From NCBI GenBank assembly GCA_050246735.1, contig JBFWVM010000008.1, positions 1-64,000 of the forward strand: a stretch of 64,000 nucleotides of DNA, given 5' to 3'. Position numbers and translations under genes: made by a program. Numbering within the stretch: position 1 is the stretch's first letter; every line of letters begins with the position of its first letter. The stretch comes from Taklimakanibacter sp050246735 (GTDB lineage: Bacteria; Pseudomonadota; Alphaproteobacteria; Rhizobiales; Aestuariivirgaceae). Under the pieces are notes generated by a model that was given only the letters and a program-made list of their open reading frames with translations, searched no databases and had not been told where the DNA came from. Shown piece by piece: positions 43,770 through 51,452 of the stretch.

Positions 43770-45124
43770 GGCCATATCTTGGCAAAGAGTGGCTGGGCGT
43801 GATCCCATGCGGCTGTCAACTCTTTCGGAGATGGCGTCGCGAAGCGGTCATGCACGTATCTATGGAATAGATCGGTATTCATCGGGCTACTGTCCAAACT
43901 CAGGTCTCGAACGATATTAGTAAAATGTGCCTTTGGCACCCCCATAGATACCAGCATGTCCACCGTCTCGGCCAGCTTATTATCGAGGGTTTTGAATTTT
44001 TCCCGTGGAGAACCCGACGGGGTAAACTTCAATGAGCCGCCATGATCCTCCAAGAAGTGATCCACCGACAATTCGAGAAACACGCGCATCAGCACGGCGA
44101 TAGCGTTACGGGCACCTTCAAGCTTGAGCGTTTGCAGCTCTTGATAAATTTCCGCAATCCTGTTGTCCGTAACGTTGAGCTGAGTGCCTTTGGGCACCAC
44201 CTGAAGCCGCTCCGCGGATTTCTTGCGCGTTATCGTCTTCTTCCTCACAGGGGCCTTCTGAAACTCCGACTTTTGGATTCCTTCGACGGGCCGCTCAGCG
44301 ACCTTCTTGCTGAGATCCGGCTTTTCCGACTTTTTGAAGCCGCGCACGTATTCAAGCATCGGCTCAGTCTTGTTGAAGCGCCGCGAGTCGACCGTCTTTT
44401 CAGCGATGTCGATCACGAATTTCTTCAAGGGTTTAATTACCTCATCGCCCGGCAGCCGCGTCAGCAACTGTCCATCCTTGATCGACAAACCTATTGCCGC
44501 CCGCACGTCCTTTGATTCGATGAGGCGACGCAAGGTGGTGAGGGAGAAACCCGAGCGTAGAGCTTCCGCCTCCTCCTCGCTGAATCCACCATGCTCCAAT
44601 ACCATATCGAATGCTTGGATAGCTGGCTCCTTCTTACGAAAGCGAGCCGCTACTATCGGCTTCCAGCCGACTATGCCTCGTCCGTCATCTTCACCGTTGT
44701 GTCGGAGTTCTATCCAATAACGGCCTTCCTCCCGCGAGCCGACCTCATGCGCGTCCAGCGGCTCAACTTTGCTCTTGTCGAAAATCTTGGCGAGACGTTC
44801 GATTGCGCGCTGCATCCCATCCGGCATATCAAGCCCCGTCATGGCGGCTGGATTTGTCAACAAACGAAGGGCGGTGACGCGTCGGTTCCCCTCCAAAGCG
44901 ATATATCGCTTTGGCTTTTGGTTCACCTCCAAGACCATGAATTTTTCAATGGGACTGAGGCCCCGCTCGACGATGCTCTCCGCCAAACGGACTAGCTTCA
45001 TTTTCTGGTCTTTGATGACCTTTTGAAGAGCCTGCTGTTGCCCATCTGAATGGGTAATGCGTGGATTGTCATTATCGAGTACAAGGTGTTCGATCTTCAA
45101 TTCGATGTCAGCCATTACCCCCAT
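43766..45124 (-). CDS. ParB/Srx-fold passenger protein
   Basis: A 452-aa protein. The N-terminal ParB-like domain (about 5-95) has L-V-L-D-N-D-N-P-R and the signature L-E-G-N-R-R-V-T-A-L-R-L-L at about 77-89. A lysine-rich middle (about 280-315) and a helical C-terminal region (about 320-452) follow; the latter I do not recognise. ParB-fold proteins bind CTP, act as nucleases or regulate methyltransferases in different contexts. There is no ParA nearby, so a plasmid partition role is unlikely. It is the first gene of the passenger operon, just inside the right terminal repeat. GGGGAG precedes the ATG at 45124; 45115 is an alternative. Confidence 0.85.
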   Translation of the reverse strand: MGVMADIELKIEHLVLDNDNPRITHSDGQQQALQKVIKDQKMKLVRLAESIVERGLSPIEKFMVLEVNQKPKRYIALEGNRRVTALRLLTNPAAMTGLDMPDGMQRAIERLAKIFDKSKVEPLDAHEVGSREEGRYWIELRHNGEDDGRGIVGWKPIVAARFRKKEPAIQAFDMVLEHGGFSEEEAEALRSGFSLTTLRRLIESKDVRAAIGLSIKDGQLLTRLPGDEVIKPLKKFVIDIAEKTVDSRRFNKTEPMLEYVRGFKKSEKPDLSKKVAERPVEGIQKSEFQKAPVRKKTITRKKSAERLQVVPKGTQLNVTDNRIAEIYQELQTLKLEGARNAIAVLMRVFLELSVDHFLEDHGGSLKFTPSGSPREKFKTLDNKLAETVDMLVSMGVPKAHFTNIVRDLSLDSSPMNTDLFHRYVHDRFATPSPKELTAAWDHAQPLFAKIWP

Positions 45125-45145
45125 CCCTTCGGCTCCCCTTAGGGA

Positions 45146-45175
45146 AGGATAGATGGCTCACAATTCCGTTGTCAA
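45146..45175 (-). promoter_or_regulatory. Candidate passenger-operon promoter, -35 inside the right repeat
   Basis: On the minus strand: TTGACA at 45175-45170, 18-base spacer, TATCCT at 45151-45146. It mirrors the left-end promoter because the repeats contain the same TTGACA. It would drive the ParB-like, methyltransferase, small-protein and 55-aa genes. Confidence 0.55.
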
Positions 45176-45188
45176 GTATATAATTACC
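45164..45188 (-). repeat. Right terminal inverted repeat
   Basis: Reverse complement contains TATATACTTGACAACGGAA, as at the left end; 24 of 25 bases match 41280-41304. Confidence 0.9.
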
Positions 45189-45219
45189 CTTGCGGGGAGG
45201 GGAGGGGTGGGGTCGGGCA

Positions 45220-45527
45220 GTGGCCAATCAGTTCGCACGCCGGTTGCGGCACAATGTCACTGATGCCGAGAAGCGGCTTGGTACGAGTTGCGCGTCTTGA
45301 AGCAGGAAGGCCGGCATTTTCGCCGCCAGGTTCCGATTGCAAGCTTCATTGCCGACTTCGCCTGTCACGACTGCCGACTTGTCACCGAGCTGGATGGCGG
45401 GCAGCGCAATACGCCGGAAGGACTCGCGCGTGACCGGGAACGAACAAGAATTCTGGAAACGCAAGGCTTTCATGTCCTCCGGTTCTGGAACGCCGACGTA
45501 TTTGGGAATCTCTGTTTCCGTCGCTGA
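45220..45527 (+). pseudogene. DUF559 (Vsr-like endonuclease-fold) gene, frameshifted and 3'-truncated
   Basis: A remnant of the DUF559 family. GTG at 45220 opens V-A-N-Q-F-A-R-R-L-R … D-A-E-K-R-L; one base is missing near 45278, after which the family sequence resumes in another frame as L-K-Q-E-G-R-H-F-R-R-Q-V-P-I … F-A-C-H-D-C-R-L … E-L-D-G-G-Q … V-L-R-F-W-N-A-D-V-F. The C-terminus is replaced after F-G-N-L by sequence joining an IS30 remnant. DUF559 proteins have a PD-(D/E)XK-type fold. Confidence 0.85.
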
Positions 45528-45995
45528 ACGTCCCGCCTACATTCTCAAACGCAGGCAGCCGGGACACTGGGTGGGAAACCGACCTCATGAGTTTCAGCCG
45601 CTCGGGTCAGAACCTCCTTGTCGCCCAGGAGCGCTCCTCGCGCTTCATCTTCGCGTCACGCTGCCGTCATCACCCGCCTGCTGCGCCGCTGGCTTAAGCC
45701 CCTTCCTGGTGGCTTGCGCCGGACCCTCACCCAGGACAACGGCACCGAATTTGTCCATTACAGGCTCCACAAGCCGCTCGCGATCAAGACCTTCTTCTAC
45801 GACCCACATAGCCCCTGGCAGAAGGGCGGCATCGAGAACATGAACGGAAGGCTTCGCCGAAGTCTGCCGCGAAGAACCGATCTCGCCACCCTCTCTCATC
45901 ATCAAATCAGGGCCATCGCACGACGCAACAACTCGATCCCGCGAAAATGCCTTGGCTTCAAGACAGCCTTCGAGGTATTCAATGCGTTCTCTTAA
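45510..45995 (+). pseudogene. IS30-family transposase remnant
   Basis: Only the C-terminal two-thirds of an IS30 transposase remains. It runs through three frames: V-A-E-R-P-A-Y-I-L-K-R-R-Q-P-G-H-W, then M-S-F-S-R-S-G-Q-N-L-L-V-A-Q-E-R-S-S-R-F, then from about 45655 a long intact stretch with the catalytic D in T-Q-D-N-G-T-E-F and the catalytic E in K-G-G-I-E-N-M-N-G, ending V-F-N-A-F-S. At least two frameshifts and a 5' deletion show decay. The right end lies near 45996-46020; the left end has been lost at the DUF559 junction. Confidence 0.88.
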
Positions 45996-46022
45996 CCGTC
46001 GCGCTTCAAACGTGAATCCATC

Positions 46023-46108
46023 CCCCGACTTTCGTCGGGGTGACGGAAAGGGGAACAACCGGCCCCTCGGATGTGTGAATCGCGTAGCCACAAGGGGAGG
46101 GGAATAAG
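46023..46108. repeat. Two dispersed palindromic repeats beside the IS30 remnant
   Basis: CCCCGAC-TTTC-GTCGGGG followed by TGACGG (46023-46046) has the same plan as the element at 21285-21308, and its core matches the palindrome at 21188-21203. CACAAGGGGAGGGGAATAA (about 46089-46107) belongs to the GGGGAGGG family seen at 41162-41200. Confidence 0.65.
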
Positions 46109-46233
46109 GCGGCAAAAGAACAGCCTGGCCTTCCGGATCCGGCTTCGCTCAAACCGGGGAAGGCCAGGCTGCGGGTCACGCGGTGGGGTGGACCGCGCTG
46201 GGGGAGGAAGACGGCGCCCGCCGCAAGCGGACG

Positions 46234-46488
46234 CTACTTGTGGCGCAGGCCGCGGGTCATGGGCTTGATCTTGAGCAGCTCCATCACCGGATCGACGCCC
46301 ATCGGCACCCGCTGAACGCGGATCAGCTCGTCGCGCGTCAGGCCGATATCCATCAGGACATGATCGTCGAGCTGCTCGAGCTGGCGCAGCTGCCGGCGCT
46401 TGCGCCAATTCGCCACAATCCGGCGCAGGGCGGGAAACGTGAAGGTCTTATCAGCGGTTTCGGCCTGGGTCAGGATATAGTCGCGCAT
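46234..46488 (-). CDS. DUF1127 small protein
   Basis: An 84-aa DUF1127 protein starting M-R-D-Y-I-L-T-Q-A-E, with the domain in L-R-R-I-V-A-N-W-R-K-R-R-Q-L-R-Q-L … L-M-D-I-G-L-T-R. The ATG at 46488 is preferred to a start 90 bases upstream because the paralogue at 18776-19054 has the same M-R-D-Y start. It is divergent from a MocR regulator gene. Confidence 0.87.
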   Translation of the reverse strand: MRDYILTQAETADKTFTFPALRRIVANWRKRRQLRQLEQLDDHVLMDIGLTRDELIRVQRVPMGVDPVMELLKIKPMTRGLRHK

Positions 46489-46628
46489 GGCACACCTCAA
46501 TCGGACGGGTTTCGGACAGTCGGAAGAATACGACCGGGATCGACCCGATCGTGTCAGCAGTGTCATTCCTGCTGACAATTGCAGTCACAAGAAATTGTAT
46601 CTATTGACTCAGTCTGATCACAATTATC

Positions 46629-46659
46629 TTGCCAATTGCAGTGATTGTTGTTATATAAT
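46629..46659 (+). promoter_or_regulatory. Candidate mocR promoter
   Basis: TTGCCA at 46629-46634, a 17-base spacer and TATATA at 46652-46657 (TATAAT two bases on, with a 19-base spacer), in an AT-rich divergent region 37 bases before the start codon. Confidence 0.55.
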
Positions 46660-46664
46660 GTACC

Positions 46665-46695
46665 TATTGTTACCGTCAAATGGAATATTGTCACC
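46665..46695 (+). promoter_or_regulatory. Direct-repeat operator candidate for MocR
   Basis: TATTGTTACC at 46665-46674 and TATTGTCACC at 46686-46695 match at 9 of 10 positions, with starts 21 bases apart, two helical turns. They lie between the -10 box and the ATG, which fits autorepression. MocR proteins commonly bind direct repeats. Confidence 0.6.
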
Positions 46696-48087
46696 ATGAC
46701 AAATTGGACTCCCATTCTGGCTCCCGACAAGCCCCGCTATGTCGCGATCGCCGATGCGATCGCGGCCGACCTGTCCGGCGGGAAGCTCAAGGCCGGAGAC
46801 CGCCTGCCGCCGCAGCGCGAGCTCGCCTGGAAGCTGGGGGTGACCATCGGGACGGTGACCCGCGCCTATCAGGAAGCGTCGAAACGCGGACTGCTTTCCG
46901 GCGAGGTCGGCCGCGGCAGCTATCTGCGCGATCCGCGGCCCAATTACGCCGCCGCGCAAAGCATCTCGAACGGCGTCGAGCCCGGGCTCCTCGACATGCA
47001 GATGTCGGCGCCGCCGCGGGTCGCGCAGCCAGTCGATTTCGAGACGGCCTTGCGCGACATCGCCCGCGACCCGGGCTGGATCGAGCTCCTCGACTATCCC
47101 TCGGCGCAAGGCTTCGCGCCGCATCGCGAGGCCGGCGCGCAATGGCTGGGGAAAAGCGGCATCGACGCCGCCCCCGACCAGGTGGTGCTGAGCGCCGGCG
47201 CCCAGGCCGCCCTCATTTCCCTGTTCTCGACCATCACCACGCCGGGCGAGCGCATCCTCATCGAGCCCCTCACCTATCCCACCATGCAGCCGATCACGCG
47301 GCAGTTCGGCCTGCAGATGCGCACCTTGCAGAACGACGCCGAAGGCGTCACGCCCGACTCGCTCGAGCACTATGCCCGGCGCGGCGAAGCGCGCCTCGTC
47401 TATATCGTGCCGACGCTCCAGAACCCGACGACCGTCACGCTCTCCGAAGAGCGCCGTCACGCCATCGCCGAGATCGCCCGGCGCTACGACCTCACCGTCA
47501 TCGAGGACGACGTATTCCGGCTCCTCGCCGACGATCCGCCGGTCACGCTGCGGTCGCTGGCGCCGGAGCGCACCTATTACATCACCAGCTTGTCGAAGAC
47601 GACGGCGCCCGGCCTGCGCATGGCCTTCATGGCGCCGCCGCCCGGCGCCACCGAGGCGGTCAACCGCCAGCAGATGATCATCGGCGGCCGGCCCAACGCG
47701 CTCGCGGCCGAGCTCTCGCGCCGCTGGATCGAGAGCGGCGTGGCGGCGCGCGCGCTCACCGCCATCCGCAAGGAGCTCGATCTGCGCCGCGCCGCTGCGC
47801 TCGAGCATCTGCACGGCCTCCAGGTGAACTGCGCGCCGGGCGCGATGTTCGCGTGGATCACGCTGCCGCGCTACTGGCGGCCGGCCGACTTCGCCGCGGC
47901 GGCCCTCGCCGCCGGCATCAAGGTGACGCCCGGGACCGCCTTCGCCATGGATCCCTCGGTGCAGCAGAACGCCATCCGCGCCTGCTTCGGGCCGGCGCCG
48001 TCGCAGGATGCGGTGCGCGATGCGTTCGCGAGACTGCGGGCGCTGATCGACAAATGCCCGGTCGAAGACTGCCACACCATGGCATGA
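46696..48087 (+). CDS. MocR-type (GntR–aminotransferase) transcriptional regulator
   Basis: A 463-aa regulator with an N-terminal GntR winged helix (about 15-78, L-P-P-Q-R-E-L-A-W-K-L-G-V-T-I-G-T-V-T-R-A-Y) and a fold-type I aminotransferase domain. The PLP lysine is K301 in S-L-S-K-T-T-A-P-G-L-R. MocR proteins sense PLP-bound amino compounds. The start is ATG 46696; no clear Shine-Dalgarno is visible because the putative operator fills that space. It is divergent from the DUF1127 gene. The regulated pathway is unknown. Confidence 0.92.
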   Translation: MTNWTPILAPDKPRYVAIADAIAADLSGGKLKAGDRLPPQRELAWKLGVTIGTVTRAYQEASKRGLLSGEVGRGSYLRDPRPNYAAAQSISNGVEPGLLDMQMSAPPRVAQPVDFETALRDIARDPGWIELLDYPSAQGFAPHREAGAQWLGKSGIDAAPDQVVLSAGAQAALISLFSTITTPGERILIEPLTYPTMQPITRQFGLQMRTLQNDAEGVTPDSLEHYARRGEARLVYIVPTLQNPTTVTLSEERRHAIAEIARRYDLTVIEDDVFRLLADDPPVTLRSLAPERTYYITSLSKTTAPGLRMAFMAPPPGATEAVNRQQMIIGGRPNALAAELSRRWIESGVAARALTAIRKELDLRRAAALEHLHGLQVNCAPGAMFAWITLPRYWRPADFAAAALAAGIKVTPGTAFAMDPSVQQNAIRACFGPAPSQDAVRDAFARLRALIDKCPVEDCHTMA

Positions 48088-48126
48088 GGAAGAGGGAGCG
48101 CGCCCGGGAGAATGATCTCGCGGCCG

Positions 48127-48864
48127 TCAATCCAGCTCCCGGCGAGACATCTCTCCGCCACCGGGCATCAGGCCTTCGGACGACGTCCTGACCTCGGAAA
48201 GGGCGCGGCACACCGCCTTGCCGGTATTCAGCAGATGCAGCCGCCAGACCTTCCTGGCAGATTCGCTGTCCTTCGTCCGCAGGGACGACATCAGCGAATC
48301 GTGCTCTTCGACCGCCTGGCGCCAGCGGTCGGCGTCGAATATCGCCATGTAGCGGCCGCGGCGGGCGCGAACCACCAGATTGGCGTGCGTCGCGATCAAT
48401 ATCGGATTGGCCGAGGCCCTGACGATCCAGTCGTGCACCTGGCTGTTGAGCTCGAAATACCGGCCGGTGTCTCCCTCCGCATAATAGGCCAGCATCTTGT
48501 TGTGGATCATCTCGAGATCCCGCAGCTGATCGCCGTCGATCCGCGCAACCGCCAGCTCCGCCGCCATGCTCTCGAGCCCGGCGATCACCTCGAAGAGATT
48601 GCGCGCCTCATCGACGGTGAAGGAGGTGACGCGCGCGCCCTTGTTCTGTGAGATCTCGATCAGGCCCTCCGCTTCGAGAAGCTTCAGCGCCTCCCGCAAC
48701 GGCGTCCGGGAAATCCTGAGCTGCTCGCTCAAGGCGTTCTCGATGATGCGCTCGCCGTTGGCGATCTCTCCGTGGATGATCCTTTCGCGTATGATCGATG
48801 CGATCTGGCGGGCGAAGGGCATGCGCCGGGAGAGTCGCGACGTTGCAATGGCCGGTTCCGTCAT
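48127..48864 (-). CDS. GntR family (FCD-domain) regulator
   Basis: A 245-aa FadR/FCD-subfamily regulator. The N-terminal helix-turn-helix is L-S-E-Q-L-R-I-S-R-T-P-L-R-E-A-L-K-L-L-E (about 42-61), and the C-terminal helical FCD domain has the metal/ligand histidines in H-D-W-I-V and E-E-H. The ATG at 48864 overlaps the racemase stop (ATGA). Likely a local regulator of the divergent ABC/amidohydrolase operon and the racemase. Confidence 0.9.
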   Translation of the reverse strand: MTEPAIATSRLSRRMPFARQIASIIRERIIHGEIANGERIIENALSEQLRISRTPLREALKLLEAEGLIEISQNKGARVTSFTVDEARNLFEVIAGLESMAAELAVARIDGDQLRDLEMIHNKMLAYYAEGDTGRYFELNSQVHDWIVRASANPILIATHANLVVRARRGRYMAIFDADRWRQAVEEHDSLMSSLRTKDSESARKVWRLHLLNTGKAVCRALSEVRTSSEGLMPGGGEMSRRELD

Positions 48865-49619
48865 TTGCGTGGTCGAACGGGTCCGGAGAACAGCTTCACC
48901 AGGTCGGGAGCGAGACCGACGGCCGCCTTCGGCGCCGGCCGGCTGAAGGTGCCTTTCGTCGCCTTGCGCGGCTTGAGGGCGTGCAGCGCCTCGGCCTGTT
49001 TCACCGCCGCGCTTACGCAATCGACAAGGGGCACCGGAATGCGGTCCGCGATATGGGTCGCCAGTCCCGCCAGCGGCGCCCCGGCCAGGACGACGACATC
49101 GGCGCCGTCCTCCTCGACTGCGTCTATGGCCAATTGCACCAGGAGGTCGGCCTTCTCGTTCTGCACATCGGAAATCGACGTGAAGGAGCCGTCCAGCGTC
49201 CGGATGCCGCTGCAGCGGGAGGTCAGTCCGTGCCACTCCACGCATTCCTGATACCAGGGGGCAAGCTGGCGCGCAAAGCTGACGACGGCGAACCGGCGGC
49301 CCAGCATGCAGGCGGTCAGCATGCCGGCCTCGCTGAGACCGACGACGGGGACGTCGAGCATCTCGCGGGCGCCGCCAAGACCCGGATCGCCGAACGCTCC
49401 GATGATGATCGCGTCGACGTCGGCGGGCGCGCGCGCGATCATTTCCAGGGTCACGGACGCCCCGACAGCGGCTTCCGCGCGCGTCGCTATGTAGGCAAAG
49501 CCGCGCTCGGCGGTCATCGAGGTTATGACGGTGGCCGGGGCGGCCACCGCCCGCGCGGCCTCCGCGAGCGAATTGGTCACGCTCACGCTCGTGTTTGGAT
49601 TGATCAGCAATATGTTCAA
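48861..49619 (-). CDS. Aspartate/glutamate/hydantoin racemase-family protein
   Basis: A 252-aa protein of the Asp/Glu/hydantoin racemase superfamily. The typical phrase is present as I-I-I-G-A-F-G-D-P-G-L, but the position where hydantoin racemases carry the first catalytic Cys holds Ala. The second expected site reads V-V-L-A-G-A-P-L-A-G-L without Cys. A Cys is found later in P-L-V-D-C-V-S-A-A-V-K. So simple two-base racemase chemistry is doubtful. The start is TTG 49619, supported by GGAGG 7 bases upstream. It is coupled to the GntR gene. Confidence 0.85.
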   Translation of the reverse strand: MNILLINPNTSVSVTNSLAEAARAVAAPATVITSMTAERGFAYIATRAEAAVGASVTLEMIARAPADVDAIIIGAFGDPGLGGAREMLDVPVVGLSEAGMLTACMLGRRFAVVSFARQLAPWYQECVEWHGLTSRCSGIRTLDGSFTSISDVQNEKADLLVQLAIDAVEEDGADVVVLAGAPLAGLATHIADRIPVPLVDCVSAAVKQAEALHALKPRKATKGTFSRPAPKAAVGLAPDLVKLFSGPVRPRK

Positions 49620-49873
49620 AGGCCCCCTCCGATATGATGACCCGCCGTTCGCCGCCGCATGCCGTTCATGCCGCGCTTGCTCAAGGAAAAGCGCAATTTC
49701 GAGCCCGAATCCATCCCGGCTGCGGGCTGCTCCTTGTATGGAATATCTATCCTTATGTTATTAAATCAGTTTTTTCTATTGCATTCAATCCTGAATCTTA
49801 TATGCTCCCGATGAGCATCCGTTTCAATGCCTGGATGAAGGGCTTTTCGGTGCCAGCAAGGGAGACTGAAAAC
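49620..49873. other. Divergent control region of the racemase and ABC operons
   Basis: 254 bases, with an AT-rich stretch at 49738-49805 that should hold the promoter of the binding-protein gene and the site for the GntR regulator. I could not identify a convincing palindrome of the FCD-regulator type. Confidence 0.4.
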
Positions 49874-50734
49874 ATGACCGGGATGGTTCTCAATCGTCGA
49901 AAAGCCTTCGGAGTTCTCGCCGGCGGTGCGTTTGCCGGCGGGCTGGCGGGCCGGCCCACGGCCAGCCGCGCAGCCAGCGGCACCCTCGAGCGGATCAAGA
50001 AGGAGGGCGTCCTGCGGGTCGGCTGCGAGGCGGCCTACGTCCCCTTCACCTATCGCGACAATTCCGGGAAGATCATCGGCTACGACGTCGACCTGGTCGC
50101 GAAGTTCGTCGAGCCGCTGGGTATTACGGCCGAATTCATCGATACGCAGTGGTCGGGAATCATACCGGCGCTCTATGCCGGCCGGTTCGAGATGATCCCC
50201 GGCATGAGCTACACCAAGGAGAGGCTCGAGCGGGTATTGTTCAGCATTCCCTATGCCGACGCCTCGCAGGCGCTGCTGATCCGCGCCGAAGACAAGGACA
50301 AGATCAAGACCATCGACGACATGGCGGGAAAGGTCCTGGGAATCAAGCTGGGCTCGCCCGGCGAGACCCTGAAGGACAAGCTCGATACCCGTCTCAAGAA
50401 GGAGCGCGGCTCGGGCTTTGAAAGCGTGAAGACCTATGACGACCATCCCGCCGCCTATCTGGCGCTGGCCCAGGGAACGCTGGACGGCGTGCTCAATACC
50501 GTCCCCACCCTGAGCGTCGTCCTGCGAGACAGGCCCGGCGTGTATTCGATCGTCTACGACGTGGGCGGCAACAACTGGCACGGCTATGCCTTCCGGAAGG
50601 AAGACACCGATCTCGGCGCCTTCATCGACAGCCGGATCACCGAGCTCAAAGCCTCGGGCGAACTCTACAGCCTGCAGGAGAAGTGGTTCGGGTTCAAGAT
50701 GAACGTCGCGGACAAGATTCCGACCTTCGATTGA
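49874..50734 (+). CDS. Amino-acid-type ABC substrate-binding protein
   Basis: A 286-aa periplasmic binding protein of family 3 (polar amino acids, opines and related solutes). The N-terminus has a twin-arginine-like signal, N-R-R-K-A-F-G-V-L-A-G-G, cleaved near S-R-A-A-S. The mature start is L-E-R-I-K-K-E-G-V-L-R-V-G, followed by P-F-T-Y-R-D and G-Y-D-V-D-L. The ATG at 49874 has GGGAGA nine bases upstream. First gene of a four-gene uptake and degradation operon. Confidence 0.92.
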   Translation: MTGMVLNRRKAFGVLAGGAFAGGLAGRPTASRAASGTLERIKKEGVLRVGCEAAYVPFTYRDNSGKIIGYDVDLVAKFVEPLGITAEFIDTQWSGIIPALYAGRFEMIPGMSYTKERLERVLFSIPYADASQALLIRAEDKDKIKTIDDMAGKVLGIKLGSPGETLKDKLDTRLKKERGSGFESVKTYDDHPAAYLALAQGTLDGVLNTVPTLSVVLRDRPGVYSIVYDVGGNNWHGYAFRKEDTDLGAFIDSRITELKASGELYSLQEKWFGFKMNVADKIPTFD

Positions 50735-50735
50735 T

Positions 50736-50752
50736 CGCCGGCGGATCCGGCG
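50736..50752 (+). terminator. Short hairpin after the binding-protein gene
   Basis: CGCCGG-N5-CCGGCG immediately after the stop codon. Because the permease follows 46 bases later, this is probably an mRNA-stabilising hairpin that favours the binding protein, like the one at 35115-35145. Confidence 0.5.
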
Positions 50753-50798
50753 CCCCCCGAACACTCGACGATGCCGCCCGGACGACGGAGCCCCGAAA

Positions 50799-51452
50799 GT
50801 GACCATAGACTGGAGTATCGTCGAGACAGCGATTCCCCTTCTGGCGCACGGCACGATCACCACGCTGGAGATCAGCCTGGCTGCCGGCATACTCTCCTGC
50901 CTGCTCGGCTTCACGCTCGGGCTTTGCGCCTTGAGCCATGTGAGGGGTCTTCGCTGGTTCGTCGCGGGCTACATCGACTTCGTGCGCGGCACTCCGCTGC
51001 TGATCCAGATATTCCTCGTCTTTTTCGCGCTTCCGGTGATCGGCATCCGCTTCAACGAGGTCTGGGCGGGCATCATCGCCCTGGCGTTCAATACCAGCGG
51101 CTATATCGCGGAGACCGTGCGGGGCGGCGTCGGCGGCATCGAGCGGGGCCAGACCGAAGCGGCCAAATCGATGGGCATGACGCATCCGCAGATCCTCACC
51201 TACATCCTTCTGCCGCAGGCTATCCGGCCCATCATTCCCCCGCTGACCAACGAGCTGATCAGCATGACGAAGAACACGTCACTGCTGTCGGCGATCTCCG
51301 TCTACGAGCTGACCCGGGCGGGCCAGGCCATCATCTCCGTGCATTTCGTGCCTTTCGAGATCTATCTCCTGCTGGCCCTCTATTACTACGCGATCATCAA
51401 GACCCTGAGCGTCCTGTCCCGCAAGCTCGAGAACCGGATGCCGGTGCTGTGA
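50799..51452 (+). CDS. Amino-acid-type ABC permease
   Basis: A 217-aa HisM/GlnP-type permease with about five helices and the EAA loop E-A-A-K-S-M-G-M-T … I-L-L-P-Q-A. Also typical is F-V-R-G-T-P-L-L-I-Q. A single permease gene suggests a homodimer. The stop overlaps the ATPase start (TGATG). Confidence 0.94.
   Translation: MTIDWSIVETAIPLLAHGTITTLEISLAAGILSCLLGFTLGLCALSHVRGLRWFVAGYIDFVRGTPLLIQIFLVFFALPVIGIRFNEVWAGIIALAFNTSGYIAETVRGGVGGIERGQTEAAKSMGMTHPQILTYILLPQAIRPIIPPLTNELISMTKNTSLLSAISVYELTRAGQAIISVHFVPFEIYLLLALYYYAIIKTLSVLSRKLENRMPVL

Larger units (their letters stand above)
41280..45188. mobile_element. IS1595-type transposon with passenger operon
   Basis: The element is bounded by 25-bp inverted repeats that match at 24 positions. 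It carries an IS1595-family transposase on the plus strand and four genes on the minus strand entering from the right end. Flanking candidates for the 8-bp target duplication, CTTGCGAG (41273-41280) and CTTGCGGG (45189-45196), match at 7 of 8. IS1595 members typically make 8-bp duplications and some carry passenger genes. Base composition is clearly lower in GC than either flank. The transposase is damaged, so movement would need a second copy. Confidence 0.9.

Noticed and set aside
43766..45124. ParB-like gene as evidence of an integrated plasmid
   Set aside because: No parA, parS-like palindromes, replication or conjugation genes; it lies within transposon ends.
41162..46108. Repeats in the mobile region as a CRISPR array
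   Set aside because: The copies are few, palindromic and irregularly spaced, with no spacers or cas genes.
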